Source: Streptomyces phaeolivaceus
GTDB lineage: Bacteria > Actinomycetota > Actinomycetes > Streptomycetales > Streptomycetaceae
DNA: 64,000 nt
Direction: 5' to 3'
NCBI RefSeq assembly: GCF_009184865.1
Contig: NZ_CP045096.1
Span: forward strand, 2,790,001 to 2,854,000
Shown: piece by piece, positions 30,237-38,645 of the stretch
Position numbering within the stretch: position 1 is the stretch's first letter
How the letters are laid out: every line of letters begins with the position of its first letter
Notes under the pieces: model-generated
Database searches by the model: none
The model's input: the letters and a program-made list of their open reading frames with translations, nothing else
What the model was told of the DNA's origin: nothing
Translations under genes and position numbers: made by a program

Positions 30237-31863
30237 ACGCCCCCTCTCCACCCCCAGCCCCACAAAGAACTCCACGGCCCCCGGCTCGTCCACGGAGGCC
30301 GGATTCACCACGTCCTCAGGTGCCGCCCCCTGCAACAACCGCTTCACCGGCACCTCCAACTTCTTCCCCGTCCGCGTATGCGGAATGGCCGGTACGGCGA
30401 TGATCTCGTCGGGGACATGCCGAGGCGACACCCGGTCGCGGATCTCCGAGCGGATACGCCCCCGCAGGGCGTCGTCCGGCTCGACCCCGGCCCCGAGGAC
30501 GACGAACAGCGGCATCCAGTACTCCCCGTCCGCCTCCTCCGCCCCGATCACCAGCGCCTCCGCGATCTCCGGCAGCCGCTCGACCACGTCATGGATGTCC
30601 GCGCTCCCGAGCCGCACCCCGTTGCGGTCGAGCGTGGAGTCGGAGCGGCCGCGGACGATCACCGAGCCGTGTCCGGTGACGGTGATCCAGTCGCCGTGCC
30701 GCCATACACCGGGATACGAGGAGAAGCAGGCGTCCCGGTAGCGGCTGCCGTCGGGGTCGTTCCAGAAGTACAGCGGCATGGACGGCAGCGGCCGGGTGAC
30801 GACCAGCTCACCCACCCGGTCCACCACCGGCGCCCCCTCGGCGTCGTACGCGGCGAGCGCCACCTCGAGATGGGGCGCCGACAACTCCCCTGCCCACACG
30901 GGTGTGTTGGGCGCCCCGCCCGCGAAGCCGGACACGATGTCCGTACCGCCGCTGACGGAGACCAGCCGCACCCGCTCGCCCATGTGCGCGGCGACCCAGG
31001 GGTACGCGGAGGCGGGCGGCGCGGAGCCCGTGCAGCCGACCGTGCGGATCGAGGAGGGGTCGTGGACGGACGGGTCGATGCCGAACCTGGCCATGCCGAG
31101 GAGGTATTGGGGGCTGGTGCCGAAGAGGGTGACGCGATGGCGGGCGGCCAGCTCCCAGAGGATGTCCGGCCTGCTGAGCAGCGCGGGACTGCCGTCGTAC
31201 GTGCAGGTCGTGGCCCCGGTCAGCAGCGTGGGCACGACCAGGTTCCACATCATCCAGTGGGTGGTGGTGTACCGGAGGAGACGGTCGCCGGGGCCCAGGT
31301 CGGACTGGAGGCCGAGGGTCTTGAGGTGCTCCAGCAGCACTCCGCCGTGGCCGTGGACGATGCCCTTGGGCAGTCCGGTCGTGCCGGAGGAGAAGACGAT
31401 CCAGAGAGGATGGCCGAACGGCACGCTGACGCAGGGGAGTTCCTCGTCGCGGGTGGCCGCGTCCTCTCAAGGGATCACCAGGGAGGGGTAGTTGCCGGTG
31501 TGCACGGCAGGCCTGCATGGCCGACCAGCAGGGTCGCCTTCAACCCGGGCAGGGCGCGGGCGAGTTCGAGGACGGCCTCGCGGCGGTCGTGCGTGGTGCC
31601 GTTGAAGAGAGAGCCGTCGGCCGCGATCAGCACGGTCGGTTCGAGCCGGCCGAAGCGGTCGGCGGCGGCCTGGGGCGCGTAGTCCTGGCCGCCGCCGACC
31701 AGACCGCGCCGAGGCTCGCGGCGGCGAGGAACGCGATGATCGCGTGCGGGGTGTTGGGCAGATACCCGACGACCCGGTCCCCCGGCCCCACCCCCAGCTC
31801 CCGCAGGGTCGCGGCGACCGAGGCGACCGAGGCGACCCGTGCGCGCAACTGCCGTCCGGTCAC
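30213..31863 (-). pseudogene. Acetoacetyl-CoA synthetase, degraded
   Basis: The C-terminal 403 residues are well preserved (GHPLWIVFSSGTTGLPKGIVHG in two adjacent blocks, then SVSGGTDIVSGF and HTRTGKKLEVPVKRLL), matching acetoacetate-CoA ligase of the ANL superfamily. Upstream the frame is broken: a nonsense codon at 31470-31468 replaces the expected Trp after a VIP segment. Frame changes occur near 31510 and near 31685 (GAVWS followed by out-of-frame sequence that resumes as [14 protein letters not shown]). Roughly 100 N-terminal residues are also missing, the gene ending at the TetR operator region. It should no longer make a functional enzyme. Confidence 0.85.
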
Positions 31864-31891
31864 CTCGTATCCGGCGCCCGTCTCGTACTTA

Positions 31892-31907
31892 TTGATGAAA
31901 TCATCAA
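31892..31907. promoter_or_regulatory. TetR operator candidate 1
   Basis: TTGATGA-AA-TCATCAA, perfect 7-bp arms around AA. A related site follows 54 bp further on. It lies in an AT-rich patch upstream of the tetR start at 32001. Confidence 0.7.
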
Positions 31908-31946
31908 GTTCGATGAAGTAGCCGTCAAGGGGTCGGCGAGATTAAG

Positions 31947-31960
31947 TGATGGAATCATCA
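31947..31960. promoter_or_regulatory. TetR operator candidate 2
   Basis: TGATGGAATCATCA matches the core of site 1 (TGATGAAATCATCA) except for one base. Site centres are 54 bp apart, about five helical turns, consistent with two bound dimers on one DNA face. Confidence 0.65.
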
Positions 31961-32000
31961 GAACTGTGATCGACTTCGTCGCCGTGGCTAGAATCACCGC

Positions 32001-32648
32001 ATGTCGATGTCAGCCCCGCCCGGCAACCGCTTCGAACGACGGCGCGCCGAGACGCGTCAGGCGCTGGTGCGCGCGGCTCGGCGGATCCTCGCCGAGACCG
32101 GTGACACCGGTGACACCGGTGCCAGCATCCAGACGATCGCCGAGCGCGCGGACGTCGGCTTCGGCTCCTTCTACAACCACTTCTCGTCGAAGGCGGAGCT
32201 GTTCGACGCGGCGGTGGCGGACGCCCTGGAGGAGTTCGGACGGACCTTCGACGAGCGACTGGCCGGGATCGAGGATCCGGCGGAGCTGGTCGCGGCCGGA
32301 TTCCGGTTCAGCGTCCGGATGGTCGACTCGCATCCGGAGCTGATGCAGGTCCTGCGCCGCCGGGGCCTCCAGCACATCCACTCCGACCAGGGTCTGGCGC
32401 CCCGCGCGCTGCGCGACCTCCAGGCCGGCATCGCCTCGGGCCGCTTCCTGCCGTCCGACCCGGTCGTCACCCTCACCGCGATGGGCGGCTCCCTGGTCTC
32501 CCTCGTCGAACTCCGCTTCAACCGCCCCGACATCGACCCCGACACCACCGCCACGGCCCTCGCCGAACTCATGCTCCGCATGCTGGGCGTCCCCCCGGAC
32601 GAGGCCCACGCCATCTCCCACCGCGCCTTGCCGGACCTCGACGGGTAG
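32001..32648 (+). CDS. TetR-family transcriptional regulator
   Basis: A 215-residue regulator with an N-terminal TetR HTH (TRQALVRAARRILAETG, then IQTIAERADVGFGSFYNHFSSKAELF). Three copies of a 9-bp unit (GGTGACACC) near 32099-32125 encode a small TGDTGDTGA insertion between helices 1 and 2, which may be a recent repeat expansion. The C-terminal ligand domain carries no recognised signature. Its former partners are damaged: a broken acetoacetyl-CoA synthetase gene on one side and an MFS transporter fragment on the other. Confidence 0.85.
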   Translation: MSMSAPPGNRFERRRAETRQALVRAARRILAETGDTGDTGASIQTIAERADVGFGSFYNHFSSKAELFDAAVADALEEFGRTFDERLAGIEDPAELVAAGFRFSVRMVDSHPELMQVLRRRGLQHIHSDQGLAPRALRDLQAGIASGRFLPSDPVVTLTAMGGSLVSLVELRFNRPDIDPDTTATALAELMLRMLGVPPDEAHAISHRALPDLDG

Positions 32649-32716
32649 CGGGGCCGGACGCCGGGAGGGGAGGGGCGGCCTTCCAGCGCCACGCCGCCCT
32701 CCCCAACACCACGCAA

Positions 32717-32752
32717 GGACCCGGGCACCCCTCGCGGAGTGATCCCGGGTCC
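32717..32752. terminator. Convergent terminator hairpin
   Basis: GGACCCGGG (32717-32725) pairs with CCCGGGTCC (32744-32752), 18-base loop. It lies between tetR and the convergent MFS fragment and could serve both strands. No T-run. Confidence 0.55.
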
Positions 32753-32774
32753 CTCGGCCAAGGGCTCGCGGTGG

Positions 32775-33284
32775 CTAGTGGACAGCGTCCGTGCGGGTCT
32801 CCGCGCTCCCGCCGTCCGCCGCCCCGGTCTCCCGCGCGGCGGCCTTTGCGAAGCCGCGGCGGCCCGGCAGTACCGCGAGGACGATCACGGTTCCGGCGGC
32901 CATGATGATCCCACCGATCAGGCTGGTCTGGGCGACGCCGTGGGCGAAGGCCTGGTGGACGGCGTCCACGACCGCCTGGGCCTGCTGAGGACCGGCGGAC
33001 GGATCCTGGGCGACACGCTCGGCCACGGCCAGACCACCGCCGACCGAGTCCTTGGCCGTCTCCATCGCGGCGGCCGGAAGCTGGTCGCCGACCAGGTCGG
33101 TCAGCTCGTCCCGGTAGGCGGTGCCCAGCAGCGAGCCCAGCACCGCTATACCCAGCGCACCACCCAGCTCCAGCGCGGTGTCGTTGGCACCGCCGCCGAC
33201 GCCCAGCTCGGACTCGGGGAAGGAGTCCATGATCGTGTCGGTCGCCGGGGAGACGCTCAGCCCGATCGCGAAGCCCAGCACCAC
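32775..33284 (-). pseudogene. MFS drug-efflux transporter, C-terminal fragment
   Basis: A 169-codon fragment equal to the last part of a 14-helix EmrB/QacA-type transporter: GFAIGLSVSPATDTIMDSFPE, GVGGGANDTALELGGALGIAVLG, then a final membrane helix SLIGGIIMAAGTVIVLAVLP. More than half of the protein, including all N-terminal helices, is absent; homology stops near 33290 where unrelated sequence begins. The neighbouring TetR gene probably regulated the intact transporter. Confidence 0.8.
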
Positions 33285-34235
33285 CCGACCGCGCTCAGGC
33301 GAACACGAGCAGCCCTTCGGGGCCTACCGTACGTGCACCATGACGCCGGCCCCTGCTTGGCGACCACCGAACCGCGGGACCGGCTCTCCTCCTCCACAGC
33401 GGCGGGAATCATGGTCACCGTCAGTGACCTTTTCAGCCTGGCGGAGCTGCCCGGACAGCACGATCTCAGCACCTCCACGGAAGTCACTCGCCCGTCGGCG
33501 GCCCCCATCCCTCGCCGAGGGGAGCCGGTGCACCGGTGGGAGCGGGCGTTCCGAGCGGCGCGCCGTATACCCGTCCTATGTGTTCCCACGACGTCGAGGC
33601 CAGCACAACCTCTTGATCGAACAGCTCAGGCTGGAGCACGAGGACTGTGGCGGACTGCAGAGCTCGAACATAGTTGAGAAGTTCGATCGCACTGATCATC
33701 ACACAGGCAACCAGGGGCACTGCGGCCCGGAACCGTTCGGACAAACCGCCCGGGTTCCGCTCCGCGATCGCAGCCCTTCCCGTCTTCCCCCATCGCAACC
33801 GGGGACGCTCGTCGGCCTTCCCTCAAGAGACCCGCCGCAGCGGGCAATACGAACCACGGCACGTCCCCCAGCTGCTGCCCGAGGACTGGCTCGCGAACTC
33901 TGTGCCTTCGACGGCATTCCCCGAGGGCAACCGCATCGCGACGCCGCGATCCGCCTGGTCCAGATGGTCGACGACATCCCCCACGCCCAGGCCGGAGCCT
34001 TCCTCGGCATCCCCTACCCCCTCGGCCTGGCCAACGGCGCGCGGGTGACAGCCTGGCTCCACCGCGCAGGGCGAGCCCCCGACTGTTTCCAAGCACTCTC
34101 CCGGATCGCCGACCGCCTCACAGCGTCTCCACGCGTCGACTACCACTTTCGCCGGGAGCACCTGGACATCAGCCACTGGCAGGCATGTCCGCTCGCGTGC
34201 CGGTGGCGCGTTCTTCCCAGGGTGTCGGCGGCACC
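33285..34235. other. Gene-poor, degraded region
   Basis: About 950 bases in which no intact gene is supported. Several open frames exist on both strands, but none has a ribosome site, recognised motif and consistent codon bias together. The right half resembles a gene remnant, listed separately. The truncated MFS gene ends at the left border, so this looks like an old insertion or deletion scar. Confidence 0.6.
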
Positions 34236-34245
34236 TCACGCTTGA
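33796..34245 (+). pseudogene. Unidentified gene remnant, possibly a TniQ-like C-terminus
   Basis: One forward frame reads like a real protein tail from about 33880: GIPRGQPHRDAAIRLVQMVD, AGAFLGIPYPLGLANGARVT, LHRAGRAPDCFQALSRIADR, PRVDYHFRREHL. The order 'small helical repeat, ALxxIADxL, VDYxxRRxxL' reminds me of TniQ-type proteins of transposons, but this is weak. No start codon with a ribosome site is found and the 5' part is not recognisable. The last ten bases overlap the pfkB gene end. Confidence 0.35.
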
Positions 34246-35222
34246 CGCCTCAAGTGATCGTCGTGGGTGGCCGGGGACGTCAAGCGCGCTGCCCAGGGCG
34301 GGTCGGCGCCGGGGACGGAGCAGGTGCGGGCGGCGACGCGGGCGGCGAAGGTGCAGGCGTCGGCGGTGTCGTCGAGGGTGAGGGTGTCGAGTCGGCCGCC
34401 GAGGTGTCCGAGTGCGCAGAGGCGGTGCAGCAGTCCGGCGGTGAAGGAGTCGCCGGCGCCGACCGTGTCGACGACGTTCACGGCCGGGGCGGGGACGGTG
34501 ACGCGGTGGCCGTCGAGGGAGGCGAGTGCGCCGCGTTCGCCGAGGGTGATGACGACGAGTCGGGCTCCTGCTTCGTGCCAGGTGTCGCAGACTTGTTCGG
34601 GGGTGGCGCCTGGCAGGAGCAGGGCGAGGTCGTCTTCGCTGAGGCGGAGGATGTCGGCGAGGGTGCACCAGTGGTGGAGCCGCTGGCGGTAGGCGCTGGG
34701 CGGTACGAGCAGGGGCCGGACGTTGGGGTCGATGGAGACGGTGGCGTGCTCGCGTACGTCGGCGAGGTGGTCCTCGATGTGGCTTCCTCCGGGCTGGCGT
34801 ATGAGTGCCAGGGAGCCGGTGTGCACGGCGACGGTGTCCCGGTCCGGTGCGGTGGCGGTGAGTTCGTCCGGGGTCCACTGCCAGTCGGCGGCGCCGTCGG
34901 CGAAGAAGGAGTAGGCGGCCTGGCCGGTGTTGTCGAGGGCGGCGACGGCGAGGGTGCTGGGTTCAGGCGCGGTCGTGACGCTGCCGGTCAGGTCGACGCC
35001 GGAGGCGGTGAGGTGGCTGCTGAAGAGGGTGCCGAAGACGTCGTGGGAGATGCGGGCGAGGAGGCGGGTGGGGGTGCCGAGCCGGGCGAGGGCGACGGCG
35101 GTGTTGGCGGGTCCGCCCCCGGGCAGGACGTTGAGGGCGAGGTGGGCGGGGGTGGAGCGGGCGGGGTCGGTGAAGGCGTCGGCGACACATTCGCCGATGA
35201 CGGTGATGCCGTGGGTGGCCAT
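34236..35222 (-). CDS. PfkB-family carbohydrate kinase, probable fructokinase
   Basis: A 328-residue ribokinase-fold kinase. The N-terminal motif is LNVLPGGGPANTAVALARLG and the C-terminal signature VVDTVGAGDSFTAGLLHRL contains the catalytic Asp. The gene is the last of the leftward operon that starts with a GH32 fructan hydrolase, so ATP-dependent phosphorylation of fructose released by that enzyme is the likely job (inference from context). It lies 58 bases downstream of the permease gene. Cytoplasmic. Confidence 0.85.
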   Translation of the reverse strand: MATHGITVIGECVADAFTDPARSTPAHLALNVLPGGGPANTAVALARLGTPTRLLARISHDVFGTLFSSHLTASGVDLTGSVTTAPEPSTLAVAALDNTGQAAYSFFADGAADWQWTPDELTATAPDRDTVAVHTGSLALIRQPGGSHIEDHLADVREHATVSIDPNVRPLLVPPSAYRQRLHHWCTLADILRLSEDDLALLLPGATPEQVCDTWHEAGARLVVITLGERGALASLDGHRVTVPAPAVNVVDTVGAGDSFTAGLLHRLCALGHLGGRLDTLTLDDTADACTFAARVAARTCSVPGADPPWAARLTSPATHDDHLRRQA

Positions 35223-35280
35223 GCTCTTGAAGGGTCTCTCTGCGGAGGTGGACGCGGGTGCGGGTGCTTGGTGGGCGGTG

Positions 35281-36123
35281 TCAGCCTTTGACGGCGGAGC
35301 TGGCGACGCCTTGGACGAACCACCGCTGGAAGAACGCGAAGACGATCAGTACGGGCAGGACCAGGAGGACGCCGAAGGCGAGTACCTGGCCCCAGTCCAC
35401 GGGCATCTGTCCCTGGAAGACGCTCATTTCCAGCGGCAGCGGCCGTACGGCGGGGTCGGAGACCATCAGGACGGGCCAGAGGAAGGAGCCCCACTGGGTG
35501 AGGAAGGTCAGGATCGCGACGGAGGCGAAGACCGGCTTGCTCATGGGGACGATGATCGCGAAGAAGGTGCGCCAGGGGCCGGCGCCGTCGATTCGGGCTG
35601 CTTCTTCGATGCTGGGCGGGATGGCGCGGAAGAAGGTGGCGAACTGATAGATGGAGAAGGCGTTGGCGATGAAGGGGATCGCCTGGATGTAGATGGTGTT
35701 GCGCTGGTCGTTGAACATGTAGAAGAGCGGGACCGCGACGGCTTCGAACGGGACGAGCATCAGCAGCAGGACGATGCCGAAGACGGCCCTCTGGCCTTTC
35801 CAGCGCAGGCGGGCAAGGCCGTAGGCGGCCATGGAGTTGATGATCATGCCGCCGAGGACCACGACGGTGGACAGGAGCAGGGAGATGCCCATGAAGCGCC
35901 AGAAGTAGCCGGTGGCGTCGGAGTTGAAGCTGTCAAGGACGGCGGTGTAGTTGTCGAGGGACAGGTGGGTGGGCAGGAAGCCGGACAGGCCGTCGAGTAC
36001 CTGGTCGGAGGGCTTGAAGCTGCCGACGATCAGATACAGCACGGGCAGGACGAAGATGAAGGCCAGCACGCTCAGGACGGCGTAGTCCAGCAGGCGGCGC
36101 AGGGGAGTGCGGGTCTGGGCCAT
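35281..36123 (-). CDS. Carbohydrate ABC transporter permease (MalG-like)
   Basis: A 280-residue inner-membrane permease with about six hydrophobic helices (FIFVLPVLYLIVGSF near the N-terminus). The cytoplasmic EAA loop EEAARIDGAGPWRTFFAIIVPMSKP contacts the ATPase. It matches the CUT1 MalG/YcjP type. It starts seven bases after the stop of the MalF-like gene. No ATP-binding subunit is encoded nearby; in Streptomyces CUT1 systems a shared ATPase (MsiK) commonly serves many such permeases, which I assume here. Confidence 0.9.
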   Translation of the reverse strand: MAQTRTPLRRLLDYAVLSVLAFIFVLPVLYLIVGSFKPSDQVLDGLSGFLPTHLSLDNYTAVLDSFNSDATGYFWRFMGISLLLSTVVVLGGMIINSMAAYGLARLRWKGQRAVFGIVLLLMLVPFEAVAVPLFYMFNDQRNTIYIQAIPFIANAFSIYQFATFFRAIPPSIEEAARIDGAGPWRTFFAIIVPMSKPVFASVAILTFLTQWGSFLWPVLMVSDPAVRPLPLEMSVFQGQMPVDWGQVLAFGVLLVLPVLIVFAFFQRWFVQGVASSAVKG

Positions 36124-36129
36124 GGGGGA

Positions 36130-37119
36130 TCAGTCCTCGTTGCCGGTACCGACGGCGCGGCGCTGGATCAGGGTCAGGGCGACGACGATCAGGAAGAAGA
36201 CGACGGTGATCGCGGACGCCTGGCCGATGTTGTTCTGGTCGAAGGCGGTGGTGACGGCCTGGTACATCACCGTGCGCGTGGCGTCCTCGTCGAGTCCGCC
36301 GCCCTTCACCAGCACGTACACCTGGTCGAACACCCGGAACGACAGCACCGAGGTGAGCATGGCGACGAAGACGAGGGTGCCGCGGATGCCTGGCAGGGTG
36401 ACATGCCGGAACTGCTGCCAGCGTGAGGCGCGGTCGAGTTCGGCGGCTTCGTAGAGTTCGCCGGGGATCTGCTGGAGGCCGGCGAGGAGGATGACCATCT
36501 GGAAGCCGACACCCTGCCAGATGGACAGCACGATGATCGAGGCCATGGCGGTGAGCCCGTCGCCGAGCCAGTCGAAGGCGCCCCAGTGGCCGAAGCTCAC
36601 TGTGTCGAGTGTGGAGTTGAGGAGGCCGTCGCCGCTGCGGGCGAGGATGAGGCGCCAGATGACGGCGACCAGGGCCATGGGGAAGACTACCGGCAGGAAG
36701 AACAGCGACCGGAACAGGCCGATGGCTTTGAGCTTGCGGTTGAGCAGGATCGCGAGTCCGAGGGCGAGGCCGGTCTGCACGGGGACGACGACCACGGCGA
36801 AGGTCAGGTTGTTGACCAGCGCCCGCAGGAACGGGCCGGACATGTCGGGGTCGGTGAACAGCCGCCGGTACTGCTCGATGCCGAAGAAGGTGGGCTCCAG
36901 CGGGGAGCCGAGGCGCACGTTGTAGAAGGAGAGCACGACCGCGTAGACGAACGGCACGCCGACGAAGGCGATGAGGCCGCCGAGGGCGGGTGCGGACATC
37001 AGCAGTCCGTGCAGCCATTCGCGGTTCCCGCGCCGGGGCCGTGAGTGCTTGGCGGAGGTCGGTGGCGGGGTCGGCTTCCTGCCGGCGGGCGTGGCGGGTG
37101 CGGGGTTCACGGTGGTCAC
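36130..37119 (-). CDS. Carbohydrate ABC transporter permease (MalF-like)
   Basis: A 329-residue CUT1 permease. A short basic N-terminus (KHSRPRRGNREWLHG) precedes six or so membrane helices (LLMSAPALGGLIAFVGVPFVY; SIIVLSIWQGVGFQMVILLAG). The EAA loop is YEAAELDRASRWQQFRHVTLPGIRGT split across the helix turn. It forms the heterodimeric channel with the downstream MalG-like permease. It lies 78 bases after the binding-protein gene. Confidence 0.9.
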   Translation of the reverse strand: MTTVNPAPATPAGRKPTPPPTSAKHSRPRRGNREWLHGLLMSAPALGGLIAFVGVPFVYAVVLSFYNVRLGSPLEPTFFGIEQYRRLFTDPDMSGPFLRALVNNLTFAVVVVPVQTGLALGLAILLNRKLKAIGLFRSLFFLPVVFPMALVAVIWRLILARSGDGLLNSTLDTVSFGHWGAFDWLGDGLTAMASIIVLSIWQGVGFQMVILLAGLQQIPGELYEAAELDRASRWQQFRHVTLPGIRGTLVFVAMLTSVLSFRVFDQVYVLVKGGGLDEDATRTVMYQAVTTAFDQNNIGQASAITVVFFLIVVALTLIQRRAVGTGNED

Positions 37120-37197
37120 GGTAGGGGTCCTCTTCCGGGCCGGGACGCGACGGACATGGTCAGGGTGTGTCCGCCGCGTCCCGGCTGCTCATGCCGG

Positions 37198-38550
37198 TTA
37201 CGGGATCTGGTAGCCGGCGTTGTCGGAGAAGTCCTGGTCGATGGCGCGGGCGGCCTTGGCCAGGGCGGTCTTCGGGTCGGCGCCGCCGTAGATGTCGCTC
37301 AGGGCCTGGCTGAACTTGGCGGTGACCGTGGGGTATCCGGCCGTGACCGGACGGGTCACGGCGACGCAGGACTTGTCGATCTGCGAGTCGCCGCAGGGCT
37401 TGGCGAGCTGGTCGGCGAACAGCTGCAGCGGGCCGCCCTGCTTGTACAGCTCACTCTTCTCCAGCACGGACAGGGTTCCGGGAGGGGCACCGTTGGCCGT
37501 GGTCATCGCGGTGACGTTGGCGTCGTTGAGGAGGGTGTCGAGGAAGGCGCCGGCGGCCTTGCCGTTCTTGGTGTTGGCGCCGATGCCCCACTGCCAGGAG
37601 CCCTGGCCGGTCTTGGTGCCGTTGCCGAAGTCGGGCAGCGGCAGCACGACCAGATCGTCACCGAGGGCCTTGCTGAACGCCGGGTACATCCAGTGGCCGA
37701 CCCAGCTGAGCGCGACGCGGTCCTTGGTGAAGGCGTTACCGTCGGTGTTGGGGTCGGTGTAGGTCTTCCAGCCCTGGAAGGTCTTCAGCGCCGTGGCCAC
37801 TTCCGGGGTGTCCAGGACGCCTTCGGCCTTGCCGTTGCTCAGCAGCGATCCGCCGGCCGACCAGACGATGGGGGCGAAGCCGTAGGTGCCCCACTCGTTG
37901 GCGAAGCCCCCCGCCTCGCCCAGGTCCAGGCTCTTGCCGTCGGAGTCGTCGGCGGCCAGCTTCTTGACGGCCGCGGTGAACTCGGCCGCGGTCCAGGCGT
38001 CCTCCACACCGGTCGGGTACTTGATCCCGGCCTCGTCGAGGAGCTTCTTGTTGCCGTAGATGCCGAGGCCGGAGTCGAACATGCCCAGCCCGTAGTGCTT
38101 GCCGCCGATCTCGCCTTGCGCCTTGATGGCGTCGGTGGCGTTGCCCATGGTCTTGACGGAGACGTAGTCGTCGATCGGGGAGAGCTTCTTGTTGTAGACG
38201 AAGTTCGCCATGGTCGGGCCGTCGAACTCCATCACGTCCGGCAGCTTGGAGGCGTCGGTGGCGGTGATGGTCTTGGTGTAGTCGGTGTCGGGGATCAGGG
38301 TCAGCTTGACCTTGACCTTGTCCTGCGAGGAGTTGAAGGACTTCACCGCGTTCTGCACCGCGTCGGCCTCACTCTTCTGGCCCTGGTGGGCCCAGACGGT
38401 GATGGTGCCCTTGCCGCTGCCCTCCTCGGCGGAGGTGTCACCGCTGCTGTCACCGCTGCCGCCGCCGCAGGCGGCCAGCGCGGCCAGCGGAAGGACGAGG
38501 GCCAGCGCCGTACAGGCCGTCCGGCGGGGTCTTCTGCTTCCGGCGTTCAT
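37198..38550 (-). CDS. Extracellular solute-binding lipoprotein of sugar ABC transporter
   Basis: A 450-residue lipoprotein. The signal peptide ends in a lipobox (LAALAACGGG) whose Cys is lipidated. The mature part follows the family 1 binding-protein pattern: ITVWAHQGQKSEADAVQNAV, LPDVMEFDGPTMANFVYN, then VALSWVGHWMYPAFSK and GQGSWQWGIGANTKNGKAAG. Context with GH32 and PfkB genes suggests that it captures fructo-oligosaccharides, sucrose or similar. The start is ATG 38550 with GGAGG seven bases upstream; longer upstream frames run into the GH32 gene and are rejected. Confidence 0.9.
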   Translation of the reverse strand: MNAGSRRPRRTACTALALVLPLAALAACGGGSGDSSGDTSAEEGSGKGTITVWAHQGQKSEADAVQNAVKSFNSSQDKVKVKLTLIPDTDYTKTITATDASKLPDVMEFDGPTMANFVYNKKLSPIDDYVSVKTMGNATDAIKAQGEIGGKHYGLGMFDSGLGIYGNKKLLDEAGIKYPTGVEDAWTAAEFTAAVKKLAADDSDGKSLDLGEAGGFANEWGTYGFAPIVWSAGGSLLSNGKAEGVLDTPEVATALKTFQGWKTYTDPNTDGNAFTKDRVALSWVGHWMYPAFSKALGDDLVVLPLPDFGNGTKTGQGSWQWGIGANTKNGKAAGAFLDTLLNDANVTAMTTANGAPPGTLSVLEKSELYKQGGPLQLFADQLAKPCGDSQIDKSCVAVTRPVTAGYPTVTAKFSQALSDIYGGADPKTALAKAARAIDQDFSDNAGYQIP

Positions 38551-38645
38551 CGTGGGTGCCTCCGTGTGTGGTGCCGGGATGAGGGTGGGTGATGCGGATG
38601 TGCCGTGGGGGTGTGGGGACTTGGGGATGGGGGTGTGAGGGGCCG

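Noticed and set aside
32099..32125. Regulatory direct repeats GGTGACACC
   Set aside because: They lie inside the tetR coding region and encode a simple TGDTGD insertion.
33484..33798. 104-codon minus-strand ORF in the degraded zone
   Set aside because: It has a hydrophobic block but no start signal, and a low-complexity tail. I could not match it to a family.
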